From Herminiimonas sp. (GTDB lineage: Bacteria; Pseudomonadota; Gammaproteobacteria; Burkholderiales; Burkholderiaceae), in contig JACMQD010000393.1 in the NCBI GenBank assembly GCA_014377155.1, positions 1 through 16,775 of the forward strand: 16,775 nt of DNA, given 5' to 3'. The notes under the pieces are model-generated. The model had not been told where the DNA came from, ran no database searches, and was given only the letters and a program-made list of their open reading frames with translations. Positions within the stretch are counted from its first letter, which is position 1; every line of letters starts with the position of its first letter. A program made the translations under genes and the position numbers. Shown here in pieces: positions 1-5,950 of this stretch.

Positions 1-302
1 ACTAGCATCCGATCAAACGGATCTTTATGAATGGGCGGCAACCCGTCGATCGACACCGCATGTGCACTGGTAATCGGCAGTTCTTGATAGCCATTGTCGA
101 GCAAGCCGCGTCGCAATACCCTGGCGTCCACACGAAAATCGAGGCGACCAAGACCATGTTTGATGCTGATTTCCCATAAACTCGCAGCACTGAACACCAG
201 TTCGTTGGTCACATCCTCGATCAGGGATCGGGCGGCCTGCGGCAGTTTGTGGGGTTCGCCGGCAGCCCACAACAACAGATGCGTGTCGAGGAGTAGCTTC
301 AT
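1..302 (-). CDS. vapC: VapC-type PIN-domain toxin, C-terminus cut by window edge
   Basis: This is the first 100 codons of a PIN-domain ribonuclease, the toxin of a type II toxin-antitoxin pair; PIN toxins cleave RNA with acidic, metal-binding residues. Read on the minus strand it begins MKLLLDTHLLLWAAGEPHKL, with the first catalytic Asp at residue 6 and the DTHxLLW signature. Further on it has a helix with LWEISIK, where the Glu matches the second acidic position, and then HKDPFDRML, the conserved DPFDR block with the third acid. The start codon overlaps the antitoxin stop as ATGA, which implies translational coupling. The last roughly 25-30 residues expected for the family lie outside the window. 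The PIN assignment is secure; the RNA target is unknown. Confidence 0.88.
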   Translation of the reverse strand, partial: MKLLLDTHLLLWAAGEPHKLPQAARSLIEDVTNELVFSAASLWEISIKHGLGRLDFRVDARVLRRGLLDNGYQELPITSAHAVSIDGLPPIHKDPFDRML

Positions 303-544
303 TCTCTGGAACCAAACAATTGTTCGATGTCACTTCTGCCCATGGCGTCAAAATCATCTGGTACGGCGAATTGGCCCGCCAGGAAACCAAGTCTCCTGAT
401 TTGCCCAGCAATCGGCGCGTCGAGTTTGGTGACCTTGACCAAAGGTTTGCCAGCCTTAGCAATGATAAAGCTTTCGCCTTGCGCAGCTTGTTCAACCAAC
501 CGCGACAACTGCGTTTTCGCTTGGTGAATATTTACGGTTTCCAT
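299..544 (-). CDS. vapB: Phd/YefM-family antitoxin of the VapC pair
   Basis: This 81-residue antitoxin begins METVNIHQAKTQLSRLVEQA, the typical N-terminal DNA-binding start of Phd/YefM proteins. A second conserved block, GKPLVKVTKL, follows at about residues 32-41. The C-terminal tail (about residues 55-81, acidic, with FDAMGRSDIEQLF) should wrap around and inhibit the PIN toxin. A GGAGAT ribosome-binding site lies just upstream of the ATG, and a palindrome further upstream (560-577) is a likely autoregulatory operator. The stop overlaps the toxin start by four bases. Family knowledge says such antitoxins are labile and repress their own operon together with the toxin. The symbol is generic, because Phd-type antitoxins of PIN toxins are named inconsistently. 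Confidence 0.87.
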   Translation of the reverse strand: METVNIHQAKTQLSRLVEQAAQGESFIIAKAGKPLVKVTKLDAPIAGQIRRLGFLAGQFAVPDDFDAMGRSDIEQLFGSRE

Positions 545-559
545 GGCACATCTCCATTG

Positions 560-577
560 AACTAAGTCTAGTTAGTT
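560..577. promoter_or_regulatory. Palindromic operator upstream of vapBC
   Basis: AACTAA-GTCTAG-TTAGTT is a perfect 6+6 inverted repeat around a 6-base centre. It lies 15 bases upstream of the antitoxin start, where Phd/YefM autorepressors normally bind. Its role is inferred from position and symmetry. Confidence 0.5.
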
Positions 578-793
578 TATCAGATTTGCGCGTAAAACCT
601 TGTCCTTCAGGCCGAGGATGTAAGCGCGAACGGCGCAGCCGTCCTTGCTTTTGTGGGGGAAAAAGTTTTTTAACTGTTCTTTCGGTTTCGGGATCGACGT
701 GGGTATCCCATTGTTTTGGTGGGCGGTCCTGATACCGGACCAAACACGAAGTGCATATCCTTTTGTGCCGCTGCCAGACTTCTCGCTATGCAT
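572..793 (-). CDS. Doubtful 73-residue ORF of unknown function
   Basis: The frame beginning MHSEKSGSGTKGYALRVW and ending LRANLIN is open for 73 residues between the 813-1037 gene and the vapBC operator. It is basic and matches no family I recognise. No convincing Shine-Dalgarno sequence precedes the ATG, and the other two minus-strand frames are also partly open here. It could be a genuine small gene, the remnant of a frameshifted one, or chance. If real, it would lie about 20 bases downstream of the preceding small gene and could be co-transcribed with it. Confidence 0.22.
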   Translation of the reverse strand: MHSEKSGSGTKGYALRVWSGIRTAHQNNGIPTSIPKPKEQLKNFFPHKSKDGCAVRAYILGLKDKVLRANLIN

Positions 794-812
794 TTTGGCA
801 GACCGGATGATT

Positions 813-1037
813 TCAACGTGGCAAATAGCCTTCAGAAATGATTTCTCCCGACCTGGCGTCGATGACAAAACGCGCTTTCGTGCCTCGCATGCCAGCGTTG
901 GTTTCGGTTTCAAAACGTAGCAAGCCGCAGCTGAACCATGCCCGACGGGTTGTCACCGCGAACGGCTCGGCAAAGGCCCATCCTTTCTCTTCGGCCCGCT
1001 TTCGCGCGATACCGATGGCGGCCACGGAGTCAATCAT
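813..1037 (-). CDS. Small conserved-looking protein, possible PepSY/Imm35-like fold
   Basis: This 74-residue protein begins MIDSVAAIGIARKRAEEKGW and ends with VIDARSGEIISEGYLPR. A helix rich in Ala/Arg/Glu, then strands, then the 'F-V-I-D-A-x-S-G-E-I' turn, recall small PepSY-like or Imm35/YrhB-like alpha-beta proteins. That resemblance is by eye only and no function is claimed. There is no signal peptide, so it is probably cytoplasmic. Its ATG overlaps the TGA of an upstream 35-residue ORF as ATGA, which is strong evidence for this start and for coupled translation. The reading frame is intact. Confidence 0.5.
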   Translation of the reverse strand: MIDSVAAIGIARKRAEEKGWAFAEPFAVTTRRAWFSCGLLRFETETNAGMRGTKARFVIDARSGEIISEGYLPR

Positions 1038-1141
1038 TGACGACGCATGGCTTCGCCAATTTTTTCTGCGGCGGTCATTTTCGCAATCGCAGCAACAGTC
1101 AGCGAAACTCTCTCGATAAAAGTAGTCAGTTCATTTGCCAT
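1034..1141 (-). CDS. 35-residue leader or small protein coupled to the 813-1037 gene
   Basis: This very short ORF begins MANELTTFIERVSLTVAAIA and ends EKIGEAMRRQ. It is predicted to be largely helical and amphipathic, without a signal peptide. A purine-rich AGGA/AAAGA stretch lies within about 12 bases upstream of its ATG, and its TGA overlaps the next gene's ATG. It may be a real small protein forming a complex with its partner, or a translated leader whose only job is to deliver ribosomes to the downstream gene. I recognise no homologue. Confidence 0.4.
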   Translation of the reverse strand: MANELTTFIERVSLTVAAIAKMTAAEKIGEAMRRQ

Positions 1142-1410
1142 TCTTTGCACATCCTAGAGTCGTGAAGTACTGCGCACATGATAAACCAAACATATTAATT
1201 TATACAATGATAACGAATTGGTTAATTTTTTAGCAAATTAGTCGGTCATGTTGATCGGTCATAGCAGAGGTGCTACGCTTCCAGGACATAGGGTCAGTCG
1301 CATCGGCGGTATTGTGCAACTACTCGAATTGCTCGGATAAGCAAGCGGATTCGCCGATCAGGAAGCTATTATTAGATGACGAAAATTAGCCGAAGTAGTC
1401 TCATGTCGCC
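1142..1410. other. Non-coding AT-rich spacer with nested inverted repeats
   Basis: The 1170-1240 part is strongly AT-rich and must contain the promoter of the small minus-strand operon starting at 1141; I cannot fix a single -35/-10 pair. Within 1302-1358 an ATCGGCG/CGCCGAT inverted repeat (1302-1308 with 1352-1358) encloses a smaller one, TTGCT/AGCAA (1329-1333 with 1340-1344). This could be a folded RNA end of the higBA transcript or chance. No gene is visible. Confidence 0.35.
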
Positions 1411-1833
1411 TTAAATGAAGACGCTCGTAGGGACGTGGAACCGCTCGGAAAGCGCCTTGATTTGTCGAACATTCAGCTCGCGCTTCCCGCGAAGAATTTC
1501 AGATACGACGCCTTGGCTGCCAACCTCTGGTAAATCCGATTGTCCGAGCTCATGCTGATTCATCAAAAGCCGCAGCACTTCCATTGGTGCTACTTTCTCT
1601 ATCGAATAGTGTGCATCGTCGTAGTCGCTGATCAGCGAGCCCAATGTGTTTACTAGATCCGCAAGAGGGTGGCCTTCGTTAGCAACGCCGGCGTCCAGTA
1701 GCTGATTCAAGGTGGCAACCGCTTTGTCGTATTCGCCTTCACTCCGAATCGGGTGTAAAGGAATGACCGAAGTTAATGCCTTGAAATGTGATGTGATCTC
1801 TGCAACTGTGTCGCGGTCGATTATGGTTTCCAT
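1411..1833 (-). CDS. higA: HigA antitoxin, XRE-type HTH transcriptional repressor
   Basis: This 140-residue antitoxin is of the COG5499 type. An N-terminal toxin-binding region (about residues 1-75, with the ...IRSEGEYDKAVATLNQLLD... segment typical of the family) precedes a C-terminal XRE helix-turn-helix (about 83-140). The latter includes LGQSDLPEVGSQGVVSEIL followed by RGKREL. It neutralises HigB and represses the operon. It is the second gene, as usual for higBA, and overlaps higB by 13 bases. Its AAGGAG Shine-Dalgarno sequence lies inside higB, formed by the codons for Lys86-Glu87, eight bases before the ATG. A decayed copy of the same gene lies at 2691-3050. Confidence 0.9.
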   Translation of the reverse strand: METIIDRDTVAEITSHFKALTSVIPLHPIRSEGEYDKAVATLNQLLDAGVANEGHPLADLVNTLGSLISDYDDAHYSIEKVAPMEVLRLLMNQHELGQSDLPEVGSQGVVSEILRGKRELNVRQIKALSERFHVPTSVFI

Positions 1834-2102
1834 TTGTCGTACTCCTTGTGAGTGAAGACATACCGGATGAATAGCTTCTGGTGGTCGAAATGAATGGCGG
1901 TAATGACCCGGTATTTATTCCCGCCAATATCGAAGACGTAATAGTCACCGACTTTGTCCGTAGCGTTGAACACTGTTTTGACGTCGGCAAAATTCACAAA
2001 CGGTCGAGACTCCACGATTTTGCGCCACGCCTGCATAGGCCCGCTAGAGTCGGGATGCAGAAGCGAGAAGTCGGCTAGTGCTTTGTTTGAAATTACGCGC
2101 AT
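1821..2102 (-). CDS. higB: HigB mRNA interferase toxin
   Basis: This 93-residue toxin of the HigB (COG4680) branch of the RelE superfamily is a ribosome-dependent mRNA endonuclease in characterised relatives. The family start MRVISNKALADF is clear. The core FDIGGNKYRVITAIHFDHQK is followed by LFIRYVFTHKEYDKW, with the conserved TH-x-EYD ending (His85, Glu87, Tyr88, Asp89). The length is normal for the family. The start codon is fixed by homology and lies six bases after a TATAAT box, so the mRNA may have almost no leader. Toxin-first gene order with the antitoxin overlapping downstream is the standard higBA arrangement. Confidence 0.9.
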   Translation of the reverse strand: MRVISNKALADFSLLHPDSSGPMQAWRKIVESRPFVNFADVKTVFNATDKVGDYYVFDIGGNKYRVITAIHFDHQKLFIRYVFTHKEYDKWKP

Positions 2103-2108
2103 GAGGCA

Positions 2109-2130
2109 ATTATATCTCAGAATGAGATAT
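2109..2130 (-). promoter_or_regulatory. higBA promoter -10 with overlapping operator palindrome
   Basis: A perfect TATAAT (minus strand, 2114-2109) lies six bases before the higB ATG. It is overlapped by the perfect 8+8 palindrome ATATCTCA-GAA-TGAGATAT (2112-2130). A repressor bound there would cover the -10 region, matching HigA autoregulation. No strong -35 is visible. The spacing implies transcription starting at or next to the ATG. Confidence 0.65.
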
Positions 2131-2187
2131 TTGCGATTGGCTTATTTTGCCACCTCAGTCGGCGCAATTGGCAGCCGCGTTTTTCAC

Positions 2188-2244
2188 GAAAACAAAACAG
2201 AAACAAAAGGACACCCACCACAAAGCAAACAAAAGGAACCTGTC
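2188..2244. repeat. Outlying copies of the AAACAAAAGGA motif
   Basis: Two diverged copies of the array motif lie to the left of the RAYT fragment. One reads AAACAAAAGGACACCCACC; the other reads CAAACAAAAGGAACC, followed by TGTCCC. They place the same repeat family on both sides of the transposase remnant, as expected for the ends of one element. Confidence 0.6.
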
Positions 2245-2260
2245 CCAGGCAAGTGCGCAG

Positions 2261-2400
2261 ATGGGCCGGACTGAGGTGGCGAGGGTGTTTCAAACTGCGG
2301 AATTTTATCGCACCCGTCTGCATGATTTGTCCTGGTTCATGAGAGCGCGTAATGGGTCGCTGGCCCGTCAAGCCAATGCCGAAGACGATTGCACCGGGTG
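2261..2400 (+). pseudogene. Fragment of a REP-associated tyrosine transposase (RAYT, Y1_Tnp)
   Basis: This stretch of about 46 codons reads ...FYRTRLHDLSWFMRARN, then GSLARQANAEDDCTG. It closely matches the central 'LSWFMRALNEPIARQANAEDGCTG' block of RAYT proteins of the IS200/Y1 HUH superfamily, after which intact proteins continue RFWEGRFKSQALL. Here homology stops exactly at CTG and the sequence runs into the AAACAAAAGGA repeat array. The N-terminal HUH motif and the catalytic Tyr region are absent. RAYTs mobilise REP-type hairpin repeats, so its position inside hairpin repeats is functionally consistent. It cannot be active. The family call rests on a short but distinctive motif. Confidence 0.72.
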
Positions 2401-2404
2401 TGTT

Positions 2405-2664
2405 TGCAAAAACAAACAAAAGCACTACAAACAAAAGGACACCCACTTACAAACAAAAGGACACCCACTTACATTGCACTTATACAAACAAAAGGACACC
2501 CACTTACATTGCACTTATGCAAACAAAAGGACACCCACTTACATTGCACTTATGCAAACAAAAGGACACCCACTTACATTGCACTTATGCAAACAAAATA
2601 CAAACAAAAGGACACCCACTTACATTGCACTTATGCAAACAAAAGGACACCTACCTACATTGCT
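2405..2664. repeat. 35-bp direct-repeat array with an internal hairpin per unit
   Basis: Eight copies of the GGACACC motif occur, at 2437, 2459, 2494, 2529, 2564, 2610, 2645 and thereabouts, mostly at exact 35-base spacing; one interval is 22 and one is 46. A full unit starts GGACACCCAC and ends GCAAACAAAA. Between these is TTGCA-CTTA-TGCAA, a 5-bp stem with a 4-base loop; the first full unit has TACAA instead, allowing a G-U pair. The last unit is degenerate (ACCTACC). All three plus-strand frames stay open because 35 is not a multiple of 3, so the repetitive ORFs are artefacts. Adjacent RAYT remains suggest REP-like repeats. Confidence 0.9.
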
Positions 2665-2690
2665 ATGTGGGGAGGACAGGGCGACCGGAC

Positions 2691-3050
2691 AGAATTTCAA
2701 TCATCGCCGCGGCTGGATTGCCACGCTCGCCTTGGGTGCCAACCTCTGGTAAATCCGATTGTCCGGGCTCATGCTGATTCATCGGAAGCCGCAATACTTC
2801 CACTGGTGCTACTTTCTCTGCCGGCTAGTGTGCGTCGTCGCAGTCGCCGGTCAGCGAGCCCAATGTGTTCACTAAATCCGCAAGAGGTGGGCTTCGTTGG
2901 CAACACCGGCGTCGAGCAGCTGATTCAAGGTGGCAACCGCTTTGTCGTATTCGCCTTCACGCCGAATCGGGTGTAAAGGGATGGCGAAATCAATGCCTTG
3001 GAATGTAATGTGATCTCTGCAACTGTGTCACGGTCGATTACGGTTTTCAT
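2691..3050 (-). pseudogene. Decayed second copy of higA
   Basis: The DNA is clearly homologous to 1495-1833 and in the same orientation. The start (MKTVIDRDTVAEIT) is preserved, but a one-base deletion around codon 22 throws the frame into a stop after about 41 residues. A second indel lies in the 'GCAAGAGG' region near 2881, and the codon matching Tyr76 of higA has become TAG. An insertion of about 20 bases appears near 2707-2727, close to the left limit of homology. The HTH would not be made. This is a dead paralogue, or the remains of a tandem duplication. Confidence 0.85.
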
Positions 3051-3130
3051 TTGTCGTACTCTTTGTGAGTGGAGACATACCGGATGAATAGCGTCTGGTG
3101 ATCAAGAAGAGTGCGGATAACGGCCCGGTA
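3047..3130 (-). pseudogene. 3' remnant of a second higB
   Basis: The last roughly 28 codons of higB are recognisable (LFIRYVSTHKEYDK), but the Trp codon that follows in the intact toxin is TGA here. Homology to 1830-1917 ends at CCCGGTAT, where an 11-bp tandem repeat begins. The 5' two thirds of the toxin gene are missing. Confidence 0.8.
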
Positions 3131-3164
3131 TCAGCCCGGCATCAGCCCGGTATCAGCCCGGTAT
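3124..3164. repeat. 11-bp tandem repeat (CCCGGTATCAG)n
   Basis: Three full units of CCCGGTATCAG (the second reads CCCGGCATCAG) and a partial fourth start at the exact point where homology to intact higB breaks off. This suggests slippage at the edge of the duplication. Confidence 0.85.
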
Positions 3165-3285
3165 TCGCTACGACCAGAGCGTGGCGGCCACCGGCCACGA
3201 ACATGGCACGGCAGCCGCTGCGTTGCAAAACGCGCCTCGCATTTCTTCATGTCGCGAGTCGACGATTTCCCGCTCTTCATCAAAA

Positions 3286-3296
3286 AGGCAGTGCCT
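3286..3296 (-). terminator. Weak terminator-like hairpin at the end of the 3295-3900 gene
   Basis: Read on the minus strand, AGGC-ACT-GCCT overlaps the TAG stop and is followed by TTTTG. The stem is only 4 bp, so this is tentative. Confidence 0.25.
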
Positions 3297-3900
3297 AATC
3301 TTCGTAATTATCGTGGCGGTGACGCCATGTGCGTCGCTCCTCGCGCTCGTGGCGCCAATGCTCGCTCCGCCACTGTTCGCGACGCCACTGTTCACGGCGC
3401 CAGCGTTCCTGACGTTCCAGATCGTAATTGCGTTGCACCACAATTGGTGCGGGCGCATAGTAGACCGGCGGCGGCTCCACGAAGACGCGTTGCGGTGCGA
3501 CATACACCGGTTGAGGCTCGACGTACACGGAAGCCGGCTCCCGGTACGCTGCGATCGGTTCTTCATAAACGGGCACACGTACCTGATCCACCACTGTGCG
3601 GCATCGCTGCACTGTGCGATACCCGCCGCCGGCGCCCATACGGTCGCCGACCAGGGCGCCGGTAATCGCGCCGACGGCGGTAGCAACGGAGCGCCCGGTC
3701 CCGCCACCTACCTGATTGCCCAGCAAACCTCCGGCAAGGCCGCCCACAATGGCACCGCCGGTGTTGTTGCCGGTAAGCTGTGCAGGCACCTGTTCGTTCC
3801 AGCAGTCTTGCCGCGGCCGGTCAACGGTGCGGTACTCGGTTGCCTGCACTGCCAGTGGCAAGACCATGACGGCCACGGCGCCCAATAATTTCGTTAACAT
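3295..3900 (-). CDS. Secreted glycine-zipper 2TM-domain protein with W/R-rich tail
   Basis: This 201-residue envelope protein has a signal peptide (residues 1-20, ending AVQA) with no lipobox cysteine, so it is probably not a lipoprotein. Residues 47-92 form a glycine zipper (GGAIVGGLAGGLLGNQVGGG and a second half), the Rick_17kDa/2TM fold that inserts in or against the outer membrane. Conserved-type cysteines lie on each side (Cys33, Cys100). Residues about 108-150 repeat a V-Y-V-x-P motif. Residues about 160-195 are tandem W-R-R/S-E units such as RREQWRREQW, strongly basic. GGAG lies upstream of the ATG. Its neighbour at 3970-4644 has the same zipper. A stress or envelope-integrity role is inferred from the family only. 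Confidence 0.82.
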   Translation of the reverse strand: MLTKLLGAVAVMVLPLAVQATEYRTVDRPRQDCWNEQVPAQLTGNNTGGAIVGGLAGGLLGNQVGGGTGRSVATAVGAITGALVGDRMGAGGGYRTVQRCRTVVDQVRVPVYEEPIAAYREPASVYVEPQPVYVAPQRVFVEPPPVYYAPAPIVVQRNYDLERQERWRREQWRREQWRSEHWRHEREERRTWRHRHDNYED

Positions 3901-3969
3901 GATTGCTCCACATGATGTGTTGTTTCAAATTTGCACAGGTCGACCGGATGCCCGGCTAACCGGCGCGCA

Positions 3970-4644
3970 TCAGGGCAGCGGATTGCGATTGTGTGCAACT
4001 TCGTTACCCGCATAGCCACCCATTAATACACCGGCAATCGTTGCCAGTTTTTTTCCATTACCACCGCCGACCTGATTACCGAGCAAGCCGCCAACCACCG
4101 CGCCAACGCCAGTACCGACCGGGTGCATATCGCTTACGTAACTTTGGACCGGACGCGGTTGGGGCGCGTAGTACGGTTGTGGCTGCGGCTGCACCGGCGC
4201 CGTGAAGGTATTTTGCGCATAGTCTTGATGTTGCGTATTAAAACTTTGTTGCGTGTGATGATGCGCGACCTTGCGATGCGAAGCATTGTGCTGGAGCGAG
4301 GGCGCGCGGGTGCGAGGCGCTTGCTGCTCCGCTATTTTTAGCTGAGGACCTGGCGTTGGTTGCGACGTGCCTGGAACCACGTCAAGCAGCCGGCCGTCAG
4401 GCGTTACATAGCGGGTCGGCGATACAGGCGCGGGCGCGGACGCTGCCACCGTGATCGATGGTGCCATTGCAAGAGGCGCGACCGACGGTTCATTGCGTGC
4501 AGTCGGTGCAGTGCTGCCATGCGAGGCCGGAATCATGCCGGTGATCGCGGCCATCCCCACCAGGCTGACAAGAATGACGGACGCGGCTGCCCCCATCACG
4601 ACGGGATGCAGACGGGCGTTCGTTGCGATAGGCTGTTGGTTCAT
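3970..4644 (-). CDS. Membrane-anchored glycine-zipper 2TM-domain protein
   Basis: This 224-residue protein has an uncleaved-looking membrane segment at about residues 15-40 (VVMGAAASVILVSLVGMAAI). A long Pro/Ala/Gln/His-rich low-complexity linker follows (about 41-170), including TRYVTPDGRLLDVVPG. A C-terminal glycine zipper occupies about 175-214 (GAVVGGLLGNQVGGGNGKKL). Many betaproteobacterial glycine-zipper proteins have this anchor-linker-zipper layout, suggesting it spans from inner membrane into periplasm. CTGGAG precedes the ATG at good spacing. It is 69 bases upstream of the other glycine-zipper gene, so the two could share a transcript. The exact function is unknown. Confidence 0.82.
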   Translation of the reverse strand: MNQQPIATNARLHPVVMGAAASVILVSLVGMAAITGMIPASHGSTAPTARNEPSVAPLAMAPSITVAASAPAPVSPTRYVTPDGRLLDVVPGTSQPTPGPQLKIAEQQAPRTRAPSLQHNASHRKVAHHHTQQSFNTQHQDYAQNTFTAPVQPQPQPYYAPQPRPVQSYVSDMHPVGTGVGAVVGGLLGNQVGGGNGKKLATIAGVLMGGYAGNEVAHNRNPLP

Positions 4645-5033
4645 GGGCTACTCCAGAAAGGCTTGTCGATAACGAAGACTACCTTTTGGCGCGCTACAGC
4701 ACTGTCGTGCCGCTGTATCATTTGTAAGGGGTCGTTACATGGAACGACGCAGGCGGTAGTACAGGCATGTCTGCGTACCTGCATTGCGGCATCGTTTGAT
4801 ACACCCTAAAGCCGGCGTTTTTATATGGACAATATGTAGACAATGAGGAAGCGGCGAGGGGATACGCATCGGCTCGCACCGCCGATTATAGTAGTCCGAT
4901 TCCGGTCTTCCTCTTGCCTAACGCATCATGATTGCCAGGGGCCTCTGTATTCCCGTCTACATCGTCATTAGAACGCTGCAGCGAAGCCAGATGCCGGGTA
5001 TCGGTAGTTTCGGTGTGCAAGTCGGCGTCGAGC
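4645..5033. other. Non-coding spacer with a TGTAA-N7-TTACA inverted repeat
   Basis: No gene is supported. The inverted repeat TGTAA-GGGGTCG-TTACA (4723-4739) lies 80-95 bases upstream of the 3970-4644 gene start, a reasonable place for a regulator site. Which protein would bind is unknown. The rest (4800-5033) shows no recognisable feature. Confidence 0.35.
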
Positions 5034-5474
5034 TTAGCGGCACGATAACGACACGGTTTCCTCTTCCATAGCGCGTACGCGCTGCGATGCCTCGTTGCTA
5101 CAGTGATAGCGAATACTCAGGCGTTTGACCTGATTTTCAGCCGGGTCGCCGCAGAGACGATTATCCGCGATCAGAGTGACCTGGGCGCGCCGGCCGATGG
5201 CAGCTTGTACGGCTTGCGTCGCGTCGCACGATCTATCGCGAGTACCATAAATGGCTTGTTCGATCTCGATGCGACCGGCGCTGTCGTACCCGCGTCCATT
5301 CGAATCGGCTTGTGCCTGGGCTTGTGCACCGTCGCGGTAACCGGCGTCGTAGCCGCGCTGGTATTCCATGCTTTGCGCCATGGCCGAACCCGCGAACGCG
5401 CAGCCGCCGCTCACGGCAAGTACGTAAAGCGCTGCCTTGGCCGATAGAGGGAGAGTAAAGAAAGTTTTGGACAT
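5034..5474 (-). CDS. Secreted four-cysteine protein, possibly lectin-like
   Basis: This is a 146-residue exported protein. A Sec signal peptide with a rather long hydrophobic stretch ends near AMA-Q34. A Tyr/Gly/Asp-rich segment (YQRGYDAGYRDGAQ) follows. The domain at about 68-146 holds the pattern I-E-I-E-x-A-x-YG...CDAT...V, then DNRLCGDPA...VKRLSIRYHC, then a final SLSC. This order resembles SUEL/galactose-binding-lectin-like and related domains with 'CDxT..V..NxLCGDPxxGxxKxLxVxYxC'. Cys83, Cys108, Cys125 and Cys145 could make two disulfides in the periplasm. A lectin role is a guess. The Shine-Dalgarno sequence is weak (AGAGA). Confidence 0.72.
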   Translation of the reverse strand: MSKTFFTLPLSAKAALYVLAVSGGCAFAGSAMAQSMEYQRGYDAGYRDGAQAQAQADSNGRGYDSAGRIEIEQAIYGTRDRSCDATQAVQAAIGRRAQVTLIADNRLCGDPAENQVKRLSIRYHCSNEASQRVRAMEEETVSLSCR

Positions 5475-5950
5475 AAGGTTTCTCTGTTGCTGGAATTAAG
5501 GCGAACGGTACGTCACCTCGCGCCGCGACTCTGTACGGTAACGCATACAGAACCTCTATTGCACTTGTTTCAACTGACCAGGATCGGCAGTCCTTGTGTG
5601 AACTGTGCTGTTGCAAGAAAGTGTCAGCTAGGATTCGCCGTTGGCGACCCGTCAGTCGCCAGGCGCCATGCTGATGGCGGCTGGACAAACGCGTGCATTA
5701 AGCAGTATGCCGACATGTCGATGACGAGACACGGTGCGCGACGGTCGTCCGCATTGCACTGTAATACCAGACGCCCCGACGCTTGCTGACTGGCTCGTTA
5801 AACAAATGGCACCGTTGGTAATTGCAGATTATTTCGATATCCATCGCGGCAAACTGCAACGCCGCTTGTGGCATGACGCGCGATTTTCAGAAAAAAACGA
5901 GCGCAATTGTCCTATTTCTGGCAGTCGGAAACGATTTCAGTACCCAGTCG
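5475..5950. other. Non-coding divergent spacer
   Basis: This lies between the minus-strand secreted protein and the plus-strand glycosyltransferase. Short open frames exist on both strands but none has family-like sequence or a ribosome-binding site. A CTGTA/TACAG inverted repeat (5531-5535 with 5546-5550) lies about 60 bases upstream of the secreted-protein gene. Nothing else is recognised. Confidence 0.3.

Noticed and set aside
2405..2664. CRISPR array
   Set aside because: The whole 35-bp unit repeats, including what would be the spacer; there are no variable spacers and no cas genes.
2147..2976. Long plus-strand ORFs with repeated peptides such as KQKDTHL and NKRTPTY
   Set aside because: All three frames are open through the 35-bp DNA repeats because the unit contains no stop and is not a multiple of three. 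There is no start signal or family match.
3181..3888. 235-residue plus-strand ORF opposite the glycine-zipper gene
   Set aside because: It is antisense to a gene with a clear signal peptide, zipper and ribosome-binding site; it is a GC-driven shadow.
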